From: DASULK01 sp036381835
Lineage (GTDB): Bacteria > Actinomycetota > Actinomycetes > Mycobacteriales > Micromonosporaceae
DNA length: 64,000 bases
Assembly: GCA_036381835.1 (NCBI GenBank)
Contig: DASVCA010000222.1
Location: 18,386 to 82,385 of the forward strand
Direction of reading: 5' to 3'
Of this stretch, positions 25,665 through 34,496 are shown piece after piece. Within the stretch, counting starts at the first letter, position 1. The number at the start of each line of letters is the position of its first letter. The notes under the pieces are model-generated. The model was not told the DNA's origin, made no database searches, and was given only the letters and a program-made list of their open reading frames with translations. The position numbers and the translations under genes are program-made.

Positions 25665-26732
25665 TCAGCCGACGTCGGGCACCGGGCCGACCGGCCCGTG
25701 CACACGGGTGACCCACGCATCCGGATCGGTGATCTCGGTCAGCCGGGGCAGAGTCAGCGGCGAGCTGAAGACCTGGTTGAAGCCCGACATCCCGACCCGC
25801 TCGACCACACCGTGCACGAACCGCCGACCCTCGGCGTACTGGCGCAGCTTGATGTCGATGCCGAGCAACCGTCGAATCGCCCGCTCGATCGCGTTACCCG
25901 ACTCCCGACGGCGGTTGAACGCGGCGCGGATCGTCTCGACGCTCGGGATGACCTGCGGCCCCACCCCGTCCATGACGAACTCGGCGTGCCCCTCCAGCAA
26001 CGTCATCAGCGCGATCAGCCGGTCGAGCACCGCCTTCTGCCCGGGGGTCTGCATCAGGTCGAGCACGCTGACCCGCCGCTGCGGGTCGCGGACCGCGTCC
26101 GTGACCGCGGTGAGTCCCTGGCGCAGGCGCTCCAGAAAACCCTCCCCGGTCGGCGCGGCGTCGACGAACGCCTGCACCTCCCCGAGGAAGTGGGCACGCA
26201 TCCACGGCACCGCGGTGAACTGGACCCGATGGGTCACCTCGTGCAGGCACACCCACAGCCGGAAGTCGCGTGGGTCCGCCCGCAGCTTCCGCTCGACCTC
26301 GACGATGTTCGGCGCCACCAGCAGCAGTTGGCCGGGATCGCCGGAGAAGACCTCGTACTGCCCGAGAACCCGCCCCGACAGGTAGGCGAGCACCGTACCG
26401 ACCTGAGCACCGGTCAGCCGCGACCCGACCGCTTCCGCGAACGCCGCCGGCTGCTTGCCCCGCGACAGCCGGTCGGCCAACGGTGCGGTCACCTCCCGCA
26501 GTCCGGCGATGTTCGTCGCCGCCCAGTCCCGCCGATCCACCACGCGGACCGGCGGGTGGGCGACCTGAGCCCGCAGCCCGGTGAACCGCTCGACGTGCCG
26601 GGCCGCTTCATCGGTCAGCCGGCGCAGGTCGGCCACGACATCCGTCGCCTCGGCGTAGGAGACCCGTGGGCCGGTCTTGCCGAACGCGGCGGCGGTGGCC
26701 GCGGCCAGGTCCCAGTCGACGAACTGCGCCAT
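25665..26732 (-). CDS. Zinc-dependent metalloprotease, DUF2342/F420-associated family
   Basis: A 355-residue soluble protein with a HEVTH motif (H164, E165, H168) in the setting VCLHEVTHRVQF, typical of the DUF2342 family that is constantly found between dacB and tilS in actinobacteria. No signal peptide is present. The start at ATG 26732 (MAQFVDWDLA) was chosen over an upstream in-frame codon because GGTGGGGGC lies before it and the family begins with this sequence. The zinc site is intact, but the substrate is unknown. Database names linking the family to coenzyme F420 synthesis rest on neighbourhood only. Confidence 0.85.
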   Translation of the reverse strand: MAQFVDWDLAAATAAAFGKTGPRVSYAEATDVVADLRRLTDEAARHVERFTGLRAQVAHPPVRVVDRRDWAATNIAGLREVTAPLADRLSRGKQPAAFAEAVGSRLTGAQVGTVLAYLSGRVLGQYEVFSGDPGQLLLVAPNIVEVERKLRADPRDFRLWVCLHEVTHRVQFTAVPWMRAHFLGEVQAFVDAAPTGEGFLERLRQGLTAVTDAVRDPQRRVSVLDLMQTPGQKAVLDRLIALMTLLEGHAEFVMDGVGPQVIPSVETIRAAFNRRRESGNAIERAIRRLLGIDIKLRQYAEGRRFVHGVVERVGMSGFNQVFSSPLTLPRLTEITDPDAWVTRVHGPVGPVPDVG

Positions 26733-26795
26733 GCCCCCACCGTACCCGCGCGGCGCGAAGGCCACGGCCATGCGTGCCGACCGGCTACCGCGCCG

Positions 26796-28268
26796 CTAAC
26801 GGCAGCCGCAAGCGGCGAGCCTGGCGGCGATTCGGTCGAGTGCCGGCTGAGCCGCCCAGAACCCGACCGGCACCTGATCGGCCATCACCGCGAAGGCGAG
26901 CAGGCGTCCGTCCGCCGTCGTCACCACGCCGGAAAGGGAATTCACCCCGCTCAGGGTTCCGGTCTTGGCGCGTACCACACCTAGCCCGCTCTCGGCCGAT
27001 CCCGCGTAACGGTCGCCGAGCGTCCCCGACCAGCCGGCCACGGGCAGTCCGGCGAACATCGCGGTGAGCTCCGGGCGGGCACCGTCCGCCGCGCGCGCCA
27101 GCAGGCCGGTCAACAGCGCCGGGCTGAGCCGGTTACGCCGGGACAGCCCGCTGCCGTCGGAGAGGTCGCTCTGCGCGGCGTCCAAGCCGAGCTCGGCGAG
27201 CACGGCGTCCATGGCCGCCGCGGCACCGGCGAAGGAGGCCGGCTGGCCGCGGGCGAGCGCCACCTGCCGGGCGAGCGCCTCGGCGACGAGGTTGTCGCTG
27301 TGCTCGAGCATGAACTCCACGAGCCGGACGATCGGGGGCGACTCGACCCGACCCAGCTCCATCCCGACGCTGACGGAGGCGCCCGCGGTTGCGCTCGGCA
27401 CCGCGCCGTTCGCCGGCGCACCGTTGGATCCAGGTGCCGACCCGCGACTGACGGTGTCCGCCGGGAGACCGAGAGCCTTTGCGAACGCGCGGCCGGCGGC
27501 CAGGTCCGGCTCCCGGTGCCGCGGGGTGCAACCCGATGCCGTCGGGTCGATTCGGGCACCGTCGACCATCAGCGCGGTCACGGCACCGCCGCATCCGCCG
27601 GTCGGGATGTCGGCATCCCACCCCGGGCCGTAGACCGGGCCGGTGTAGAGCGAGGAGTCGACGGTCACCTTCGTGATCGGGGTGCCGCCGAGGGCCTTCT
27701 TCACCTGTGCGGCGAGTTCGTCGAGGCGGGCCGCTCCGGCGTACGCGCCTTTCGGTCCGGCGGCGACGGTAGGGTCGCCACCGCCGATGATCACCACCTC
27801 GCCCGGCGTCGCCCCGGCCACCACCCGAGTCGGGATGCGGTACGCCGCGCCCCGGCTGGCCAGCACGGTCACCGCGGTGACCAGCTTCGTCGTGGAGGCG
27901 GGGACGGTGGCGGTCGCGGCACCCCGGTCGTAGAGCTCGGTGCCGGTGAGCACGTCGCGGACCGAGATGTGCAGCCGCTCGCCGAGTCCCGCGCTGTCGG
28001 CCAGTGCGTCGAGCGCGGCGCGAAGGCCGTCCGTCGAGGGTGCCGGCGCGCTCTCGGTCATCTCGGCGAGCACCTGCGGTGGATTCAGCTCGGCCGGGGC
28101 CGGTCGCCAACCGGGTGCCGCCCGCTGGCCGCCCAGCCACCGGTCCGCCAGTTCGGGGCGGAGCACGAACAGCCCGGAAAGACCCAGGGACAGCACGAGG
28201 AGCGCCGCCAGTGCCGCCAGTATCCTGCGGCGGGCGGGCCGACGGGATTGTGAATCTCCCCTCGCCAC
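26796..28268 (-). CDS. dacB: D-alanyl-D-alanine carboxypeptidase/endopeptidase (PBP4-type, S13)
   Basis: Trims peptidoglycan stem peptides outside the membrane. The 490-residue protein has an Arg-rich N-terminus, a signal-anchor span (about 15-38) and a penicillin-binding domain with all three motifs: STTK in VPASTTKLV, SDN in EHSDNLVAEAL and KTG in RAKTGTLSG. GTG 28268 (VARGDSQSRR) was chosen because GAGGAGGGG stands just before it. The extra S13 insertion domain lies between the first and second motifs, as the family requires. It diverges from ppa across a short promoter region. Confidence 0.92.
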   Translation of the reverse strand: MARGDSQSRRPARRRILAALAALLVLSLGLSGLFVLRPELADRWLGGQRAAPGWRPAPAELNPPQVLAEMTESAPAPSTDGLRAALDALADSAGLGERLHISVRDVLTGTELYDRGAATATVPASTTKLVTAVTVLASRGAAYRIPTRVVAGATPGEVVIIGGGDPTVAAGPKGAYAGAARLDELAAQVKKALGGTPITKVTVDSSLYTGPVYGPGWDADIPTGGCGGAVTALMVDGARIDPTASGCTPRHREPDLAAGRAFAKALGLPADTVSRGSAPGSNGAPANGAVPSATAGASVSVGMELGRVESPPIVRLVEFMLEHSDNLVAEALARQVALARGQPASFAGAAAAMDAVLAELGLDAAQSDLSDGSGLSRRNRLSPALLTGLLARAADGARPELTAMFAGLPVAGWSGTLGDRYAGSAESGLGVVRAKTGTLSGVNSLSGVVTTADGRLLAFAVMADQVPVGFWAAQPALDRIAARLAACGCR

Positions 28269-28340
28269 GTACCCCTCCTCCACACACCCCGAACCCGCCT
28301 AGCGACACTACTTGGGTTCGTAAAGCTACGACGTCCGGTG

Positions 28341-28379
28341 CCGGCACGTTGATACAACCGGACTGACTTGTCGTGCCGG
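28341..28379. promoter_or_regulatory. Inverted repeat in the dacB-ppa divergent region
   Basis: CCGGCACG (28341-28348) and CGTGCCGG (28372-28379) are perfect 8-base inverted arms 23 bases apart, about 30 bases before the ppa start. They could bind a dimeric regulator or fold in the ppa leader. Confidence 0.35.
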
Positions 28380-28411
28380 GCTGGAGAGAGCCACGAGGGG
28401 GAGCGGCGGCG

Positions 28412-28915
28412 ATGGACTTCGACGTGACGGTGGAGATCCCGAAGGGTCACCGCAACAAGTACGAGGTGGATCACAAGACCGGCCGGATCCGACTGGACCG
28501 CACGCTCTTCACGGCCACCCAGTACCCGGGCGATTACGGCTTCATCGAAGGCACCCTCGGCCAGGACGGGGATCCGCTCGACGCGCTCGTGCTCGTGCCC
28601 GAGCCCACGTTCCCGGGATGCCTGATCCGCTGCCGCGCCATCGGGATGTTCCGGATGACGGACGAGAAGGGCCGCGACGACAAGGTGCTGTGCGTGCCCG
28701 CCGACGATCCGCGACAGGAGCACCTGCGCGACATCCACCACCTGGGCGAGTTCGACCGGCTGGAGATCCAGCACTTCTTCACCGTCTACAAGGATCTGGA
28801 GCCGGGCAAGTCGGTCGAGGGTGCGACCTGGGTCGGCCGGGCGGAGGCCGAGGCCGAGATCAAGGCGTCGATCCGACGGCACGAGGAGGCCGCTGCCGCG
28901 GAATCCGAAGAATAG
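28412..28915 (+). CDS. ppa: Inorganic pyrophosphatase
   Basis: Hydrolyses pyrophosphate to phosphate and drives biosynthetic reactions. The 167-residue family I enzyme shows KGHRNKYEVD near the start, YPGDYGFIEGT, and the metal-binding DGDPLDALVL (about residues 51-60) with further acidic residues in the PADDPR segment. The frame opens earlier at 28373, but MDFDVTVEIPKG is the standard beginning and has a purine-rich site before it. The gene ends 10 bases from the eccD stop. Confidence 0.96.
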   Translation: MDFDVTVEIPKGHRNKYEVDHKTGRIRLDRTLFTATQYPGDYGFIEGTLGQDGDPLDALVLVPEPTFPGCLIRCRAIGMFRMTDEKGRDDKVLCVPADDPRQEHLRDIHHLGEFDRLEIQHFFTVYKDLEPGKSVEGATWVGRAEAEAEIKASIRRHEEAAAAESEE

Positions 28916-28925
28916 CCGCGCCTGG

Positions 28926-30332
28926 TCAGCCGATCAGCGCCTGTGCCCGGGCGTAGAGGTCGAGCACCGCACAGGCCACCGGCACGACCGACACCGTGAG
29001 CGCGACGTCGCAGACGTCGGCCGCCCTGGTCAGGTAGGGCGAGGGCGGACGCCGGGCGTAGGCGGCACCGGCGGCGGCGGTGAGCAGGGCGAGCAGCAGC
29101 GCGGCCGTGCAGATGGCGACGACGCCAAGCGACCCGCCGACGCCGACGAGCGCCGTTGCGAGCACGCCGAATCCGGTCAGGCCGGCGACGACAAGCGGCA
29201 GCCGCTGGCTGCGCGCGACGAACGTGCGGGCCCGCAGCAGCAGCACCGCGGCCGATACGGCGACGAGCAGTCGACCGGACCACCCGCCGGCGGTCGCCAG
29301 CAGCAGCATGGCGGCACCGGCGAGCACGGCATGTCCGACGAGCAGCCCGGTGAGTAGCTCGTGGCTGCGCGCCACCGCGGTGAAGACGACCGCCCTGGTC
29401 TCCCGTGCCCCCGGCGCCTCGGACACCGCCTTCCCGTCGTCGGGATCCCAACGTCCGACGGCCGCAGGCAACAGCCTGCCGAACCGGACCGCCAACAGCG
29501 GCAGCCCCCCGATGCCGCAGACCAGTGCGGACAGCAGGACGGCCGCGGTGGCGGCGGTGGACAGGCTCATCCCGACGAGCGCGCTGACCGCGCCGACCAC
29601 GGCGACGGTCGTACCGGCCACGAACCAGCGCAGCCCGGCGACCACGGCGAACATCCCGGCCGCGGCGACGAGGAGCAGCAGCGACGAGCCGGCCAGCAGT
29701 TCCGGGGCGCCGAGCCAGCGCACCGGACCGAGCGCACCCACCGGGTCGCCCGAGGTGACCTGCAGCGCTCCTGCGACGAAGGCGTAAGGCATGGCCCAGC
29801 CGCCGAGGGTGACCGCGACCGGGGCGTCCCCCCATGCCCGGGACGCCAGCACTGCGGCGACGCCGAGCAGGACCGCAGCGCCCAACGCCAGCGCCGGTCC
29901 CGGCGATCCGTCCGGACCGGCTTGGAGTATCGCGAACAGCCCGACGGCGAGTGCCACGCTCGCTGCGGCGAGGGTCGCCGCCCGGGTCGCCGCGCCGGAC
30001 CAGGCCACCGCAGCCCGCCGCGCACCCTCGGCGACCGCCTCGACGACGTCGTCGTACTCCGGTTCCGGCCAGTCGGTGCGGGCGGGTAGCAGGTGCAGCA
30101 GCTCACCGTCGCGTACGCCCTGCTGACCGAGGGTGTACGCGGTCTGCAGGCTGCTCCCATCGGTACGGCGCAACACCCATCCGCCGTGCTTCTCCCCTTC
30201 GTCGGCGAGCCCGTCCCCGGAATGCCGCAGCAGGGCGGGGAGGAGTTCGGCGACCGGCACGTGTTCGGGCACCGCGAGATCGACCCGTCGCCGCGGGCCG
30301 CTGACGGTGACGCGGGCAAGGCCTGTCCTCAT
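28926..30332 (-). CDS. eccD: Type VII secretion integral membrane protein EccD
   Basis: A 468-residue protein with an N-terminal ubiquitin-like (YukD) domain (about 1-85: TVSGPRRRVDLAVPEHVPVAELL..., ending DGELLHLLP). About eleven membrane spans follow from residue 115 to the end. This is exactly the EccD architecture: the spans form the membrane ring of the ESX pore. It is divergent from eccC, with 147 bases between the starts. No eccB or eccE is present in the window, so this ESX system must complete itself elsewhere or work with a reduced set. Confidence 0.88.
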   Translation of the reverse strand: MRTGLARVTVSGPRRRVDLAVPEHVPVAELLPALLRHSGDGLADEGEKHGGWVLRRTDGSSLQTAYTLGQQGVRDGELLHLLPARTDWPEPEYDDVVEAVAEGARRAAVAWSGAATRAATLAAASVALAVGLFAILQAGPDGSPGPALALGAAVLLGVAAVLASRAWGDAPVAVTLGGWAMPYAFVAGALQVTSGDPVGALGPVRWLGAPELLAGSSLLLLVAAAGMFAVVAGLRWFVAGTTVAVVGAVSALVGMSLSTAATAAVLLSALVCGIGGLPLLAVRFGRLLPAAVGRWDPDDGKAVSEAPGARETRAVVFTAVARSHELLTGLLVGHAVLAGAAMLLLATAGGWSGRLLVAVSAAVLLLRARTFVARSQRLPLVVAGLTGFGVLATALVGVGGSLGVVAICTAALLLALLTAAAGAAYARRPPSPYLTRAADVCDVALTVSVVPVACAVLDLYARAQALIG

Positions 30333-30479
30333 CGGCGATCCTCCATCGGGTCGGGCTGCGCGGATGACGGCACTCTACCTACCATGCGTGTTGCTCGCGT
30401 TACCCAGTGAACGGATCATGACAGCCGCGCCGACGGTACGCGACCGGCGGGCTACGCACAGTGGACAGCGAGGTGTTTG

Positions 30480-33400
30480 GTGGGCACGGTCATCGTCAAA
30501 CGGCCGCCACGCCGTCCCGCGCCGGCACTCCCCACCGGCGAGCTCCTGATCGAGGCACCGCCGGAGGTCCCACCGCCGGCCGCAGGCCGCTGGCAGCAGC
30601 TGTTGATGCTGCTGCCGATGCTCGCCGGCGCGGTTGCCATGGCGATGATGTTCGGCCAAGGGGGTGGGGCCTACTCGTACGTGATCGGCGGGCTGTTCGG
30701 GGTGTCCGCCCTCGCCACGCTGATCACCTCGCTGGGCAGCGCCGGCACTGCCCGGCGGGCGGAGATCGCCGCGGCCCGCCGCGACTACCTGCGCTACCTC
30801 GCCGAGCTGCGACAACGGGTCCGGGAGACCGTGACAGAGCAGCGCATCGGACTGTTCTACCGGCATCCGCACCCGGCCCAGCTGTGGTCCACGGTGGACA
30901 GCTACCGGCTGTGGGAGCGGCGGGCGGCCGATCCCGACTTCTGCGTGGTCCGGGTGGGTGTCGGTCCGCAGCCGCTCGCCACCCCGCTCACCCCGGCGAC
31001 CGGACGATCGGCCGCCGAACCGGTCACGGCCGAGGCGCTGCGCGGCTTCCTCGACACCTACACGATGGTGCCGGACCTACCCGTCGCGGTCTCCCTGCGA
31101 CGGTTCTCGCAGATCGTGCTCCGCCATGCCGCCGCTGCGACGGGCGACGCGGGCGATAGCACCGAAAGCGGGGGTCGCGCCGCCGTCCGGGCCCTCGCCC
31201 GGGCGATGCTCGCCCAGCTCGCGGTCTTCCACGCGCCGAACGATCTGCTCATCGCGATCTGCGCCGGCCCCGACCGACGGGCGGCCTGGGACTGGGTGAA
31301 GTGGCTGCCGCACGCCCAGCACCCGGCCAAGGCGGATGCGCTCGGACCCGCCCGCCTGGTGGCCGATTCGGGCCGGGACCTTGAGCGGCTACTCGCCGAC
31401 ATCCTCGGCGGGCGCCCGCGGTTCAGCCTGGCCGATCCGCCGCCGAACGGACCGCACCTCGTCGTGGTACTCGACGGCGGGGATCTGACCGGAACCCGGC
31501 AGCTGACGACCGACGGCGGCATCAGCGGGGTCACCCTCCTCGACCTGGACGGCCGGCCGCCCCAGCCATCCGACCGCGCCGCCCTGCTGCTCGAAGTCGA
31601 CGGCGGGCGGTTGACCACGGTGTCGGGGGACGGGCCGGTGGAGGTGGGCCGCCCGGACCGTCTCGACCCAGCTGACGCCGAAGCCGTCGCCCGTCGGCTT
31701 GCGCCGCTCCGGCTCGCCGCCGCGGCCGAGCACCCGGAGCCGAACCCCACCGATCTCGGGCTGGCCGAGCTGCTCGGCCTCGGCGATCCGGAGAACTACC
31801 GGGTCGCCCACGGGTGGGCACCGCGGGCCGAGCGGGATCGGCTGCGGGTACCGATCGGGATGGGCGTCGACGGCGCGCCGGTCGAACTGGACCTGAAGGA
31901 GTCCGCGCAGGGCGGCATGGGGCCGCATGGGCTGGTGGTGGGCGCGACCGGCTCCGGCAAATCCGAGTTGCTGCGCACCCTGGTGCTCGGACTCGCCGCC
32001 ACACACTCCTCCGAATCGCTGAACTTCGTGCTCGTGGACTTCAAGGGCGGAGCCACGTTCGCATCGCTGGATCGGCTGCCCCACATCGCCGCGCTGATCA
32101 CGAACCTGACGGACCACCTGCCCCTGGTGGATCGCATGGTCGACGCCGTCAACGGCGAGTTGATCCGGCGGCAGGAGCTGCTGCGCCAAAGCGGCAACTA
32201 CACCAGCGCCCGCGACTACGAACGGGCCCGGGCCGGCGGTGCTCCGCTTCCCCCGCTGCCCTCGCTGCTGATCATCTGCGACGAATTCTCGGAACTGCTC
32301 GCCGCGAAGCCCGACTTCATCGACGTGTTCGTCCAGATCGGCCGGGTGGGCCGGTCGCTGGGCGTACACCTGCTGCTCGCTACCCAACGCCTCGAGGAGG
32401 GGCGGCTGCGCGGCCTGGACACGCATCTGTCGTACCGCATCGGGTTGCGCACCTTCTCGTCCCTCGAGTCCCGCACGGTGCTGGGCGTGCCGGACGCCTA
32501 CACGCTGCCCAGCGCGCCAGGACACGGCTATCTACGAGTGGGCACCGAACCGCCGGTGCGCTTCAAAGCGGCGTACGTCTCCGGGGTGTACCAGCGGACG
32601 AGCCCGACCGGCGGCGCGACCGGCGACACCCGAGTCCTGCACTACACAGTGGATTTCGTCCCGCCGGTCGAACCCGTCGAGCCAACCGCGCGGTCCGCGG
32701 CGGCGCCGACCGACGGCCCCACCCTGCTCGACATCCTGGTCGACCGGATGGTCGGCGAGGGGCCGCCCGCGCATCAGGTCTGGCTGCCACCCCTGGGCGC
32801 GCCGCCGAGACTCGACGAACTGCTCGGCCCGATCGCCGCGGATCCGAGACGCGGACTGGCCGTGGTCAACCCTGAATTGCACGCGGCACTACGGGTACCG
32901 GTCGCGATCATCGACAAGCCGTTCGAGCAGCGACGCGATCCGCTGTGGCTCGCGCTCGACGGGGCAGCGGGGCATGTCGCCATCGCCGGAGCGCCGCAGA
33001 GCGGCAAATCCACGTTGCTGCGCACACTGATCTGCGCGCTGGCGCTGACCCACACCCCGGCCGAGGTCCAGATCTACTGTCTCGACTTCGGCGGCGGGGC
33101 GCTCACCGCGCTGCGCGGACTGCCGCACGTCGGCGGGGTGGCCGGTCGGCTCGACGCGGAACTGGTACGCCGCACCGTGGGGGAGATCGCCGCCGTCCTG
33201 ACCGAACGCGAACGGCGATTCGTCGAGCTCGGCATCGACTCGGTAGCGGCGTACCGGAAGCGGCGCGCGGCCGGCGGCGACCCGGATCCGTTCGGGGACG
33301 TCTTCCTCGTGGTGGACGGCTGGAGCACGCTGCGCGGCGAGTACGACGATCTGGAGCCGACCATCACCGACATCGCCACCCGTGGGCTGGCATACGGTGT

Positions 33401-34424
33401 GCACGTGGTGGTCACGACCACCCGGTGGATGGAGTTGCGCCCGGCGATCCGGGACCTGTTCGGTTCGAAAGTGGAGCTGCGCCTCGGCGACCCCACCGAG
33501 TCGACGGCCCCGCGGCGGGCGGCGGCGAACGTCCCGGAACGCGCTCCGGGCCGGGGCATCACGTCCGACGGATTCCACTTCCTCACGGCGCTGCCCGAAC
33601 TGGCCGACGCCGATCCACCCGGTCTGGTCAAGGCGGTGGCCGCGGAATGGTCGGGTCCGCCGGCACCACGGGTACGGCTGCTGCCCCCCGTCCTGCCGTA
33701 CGGCGACCTCGATCTGACTCGGGCCGACGGCCTGCGCCTGCCGGTCGGCATCGCCGAGGCGGACCTGAGTCCCGTCAACGTCGACTTCGCCGCCGACCCG
33801 CACCTCTTGGTCTTCGGCGACGCCGAATGCGGGAAGACATCCTTTCTGCGGGCCCTGGCCAGGTCGATCACCACCCGATTCGCCCCCGTCGAGGCCCGGC
33901 TGATCATCATCGACTACCGGCGCGGCCTGCTGGGCGCGGTCGACACCGAACACCAGATCGGCTACTGCACCACCGCCGTCAGCGCCGGGGAGCTGCTCGA
34001 CTCCGTCGCCGGTTACATGCAGCGCCGCCTGCCGGGCCCGGATGTGACCCCGCAACAGCTGCGCGAGCGGTCCTGGTGGCAGGGGCCCGAACTGTTCCTC
34101 CTCGTCGACGACTACGACCTGGTCGCCGCCGGCCCCGACAACCCGGTGCAGCGCCTGGCGGAGTACCTGCCGCACGCCCGGGACATCGGCCTGCACCTGG
34201 TGCTCGCCCGACGGGCCGCCGGCGCCGCCCGCAGCCTGTACGAGCCGGTCATGCAGCGGCTACGGGATCTCTCCTCACCCGCGCTGATCATGTCCGGGGA
34301 GCCCGGTGAGGGGCCGCTGATCGGTAACGTCCGGCTGACCCCACTGCCGCCGGGTCGGGGCCGCCTGGTCACCCGCAGGGACGGCGAACGACTCATCCAG
34401 CTCGCCTACCTTCCCGAGGTCTGA
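30480..34424 (+). CDS. eccC: Type VII secretion ATPase EccC (EccCa and EccCb fused)
   Basis: A 1314-residue motor of an ESX system. The N-terminus VIVKRPPRRPAP is the EccC signature; two membrane spans (about 38-80) follow. Three FtsK/SpoIIIE ATPase domains are present, with P-loops GATGSGKS (K494), GAPQSGKS (K843) and GDAECGKT (K1119). Domain 1 keeps a full Walker B (IICDEFS). Domain 2 has VVDGW, without the catalytic glutamate, and domain 3 has LVDDYD, the usual asymmetric pattern in which domain 1 does most hydrolysis. GTG 30480 is preferred over TTG 30477 for spacing to GCGAGG. mycP follows 72 bases downstream. Confidence 0.93.
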   Translation: MGTVIVKRPPRRPAPALPTGELLIEAPPEVPPPAAGRWQQLLMLLPMLAGAVAMAMMFGQGGGAYSYVIGGLFGVSALATLITSLGSAGTARRAEIAAARRDYLRYLAELRQRVRETVTEQRIGLFYRHPHPAQLWSTVDSYRLWERRAADPDFCVVRVGVGPQPLATPLTPATGRSAAEPVTAEALRGFLDTYTMVPDLPVAVSLRRFSQIVLRHAAAATGDAGDSTESGGRAAVRALARAMLAQLAVFHAPNDLLIAICAGPDRRAAWDWVKWLPHAQHPAKADALGPARLVADSGRDLERLLADILGGRPRFSLADPPPNGPHLVVVLDGGDLTGTRQLTTDGGISGVTLLDLDGRPPQPSDRAALLLEVDGGRLTTVSGDGPVEVGRPDRLDPADAEAVARRLAPLRLAAAAEHPEPNPTDLGLAELLGLGDPENYRVAHGWAPRAERDRLRVPIGMGVDGAPVELDLKESAQGGMGPHGLVVGATGSGKSELLRTLVLGLAATHSSESLNFVLVDFKGGATFASLDRLPHIAALITNLTDHLPLVDRMVDAVNGELIRRQELLRQSGNYTSARDYERARAGGAPLPPLPSLLIICDEFSELLAAKPDFIDVFVQIGRVGRSLGVHLLLATQRLEEGRLRGLDTHLSYRIGLRTFSSLESRTVLGVPDAYTLPSAPGHGYLRVGTEPPVRFKAAYVSGVYQRTSPTGGATGDTRVLHYTVDFVPPVEPVEPTARSAAAPTDGPTLLDILVDRMVGEGPPAHQVWLPPLGAPPRLDELLGPIAADPRRGLAVVNPELHAALRVPVAIIDKPFEQRRDPLWLALDGAAGHVAIAGAPQSGKSTLLRTLICALALTHTPAEVQIYCLDFGGGALTALRGLPHVGGVAGRLDAELVRRTVGEIAAVLTERERRFVELGIDSVAAYRKRRAAGGDPDPFGDVFLVVDGWSTLRGEYDDLEPTITDIATRGLAYGVHVVVTTTRWMELRPAIRDLFGSKVELRLGDPTESTAPRRAAANVPERAPGRGITSDGFHFLTALPELADADPPGLVKAVAAEWSGPPAPRVRLLPPVLPYGDLDLTRADGLRLPVGIAEADLSPVNVDFAADPHLLVFGDAECGKTSFLRALARSITTRFAPVEARLIIIDYRRGLLGAVDTEHQIGYCTTAVSAGELLDSVAGYMQRRLPGPDVTPQQLRERSWWQGPELFLLVDDYDLVAAGPDNPVQRLAEYLPHARDIGLHLVLARRAAGAARSLYEPVMQRLRDLSSPALIMSGEPGEGPLIGNVRLTPLPPGRGRLVTRRDGERLIQLAYLPEV

Positions 34425-34496
34425 CCTGCCACTGTGTACCGACCGGCGGAAGACCGGTAGCCTCCTGCCGTCAGCCACCGCGAGAGAAAGCCAGTT

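Noticed and set aside
24426..26984. Plus-strand frame across tilS and the DUF2342 gene
   Set aside because: Spans two well-supported minus-strand genes and an intergenic region; His/Arg/Gly-rich composition with no recognisable domain.
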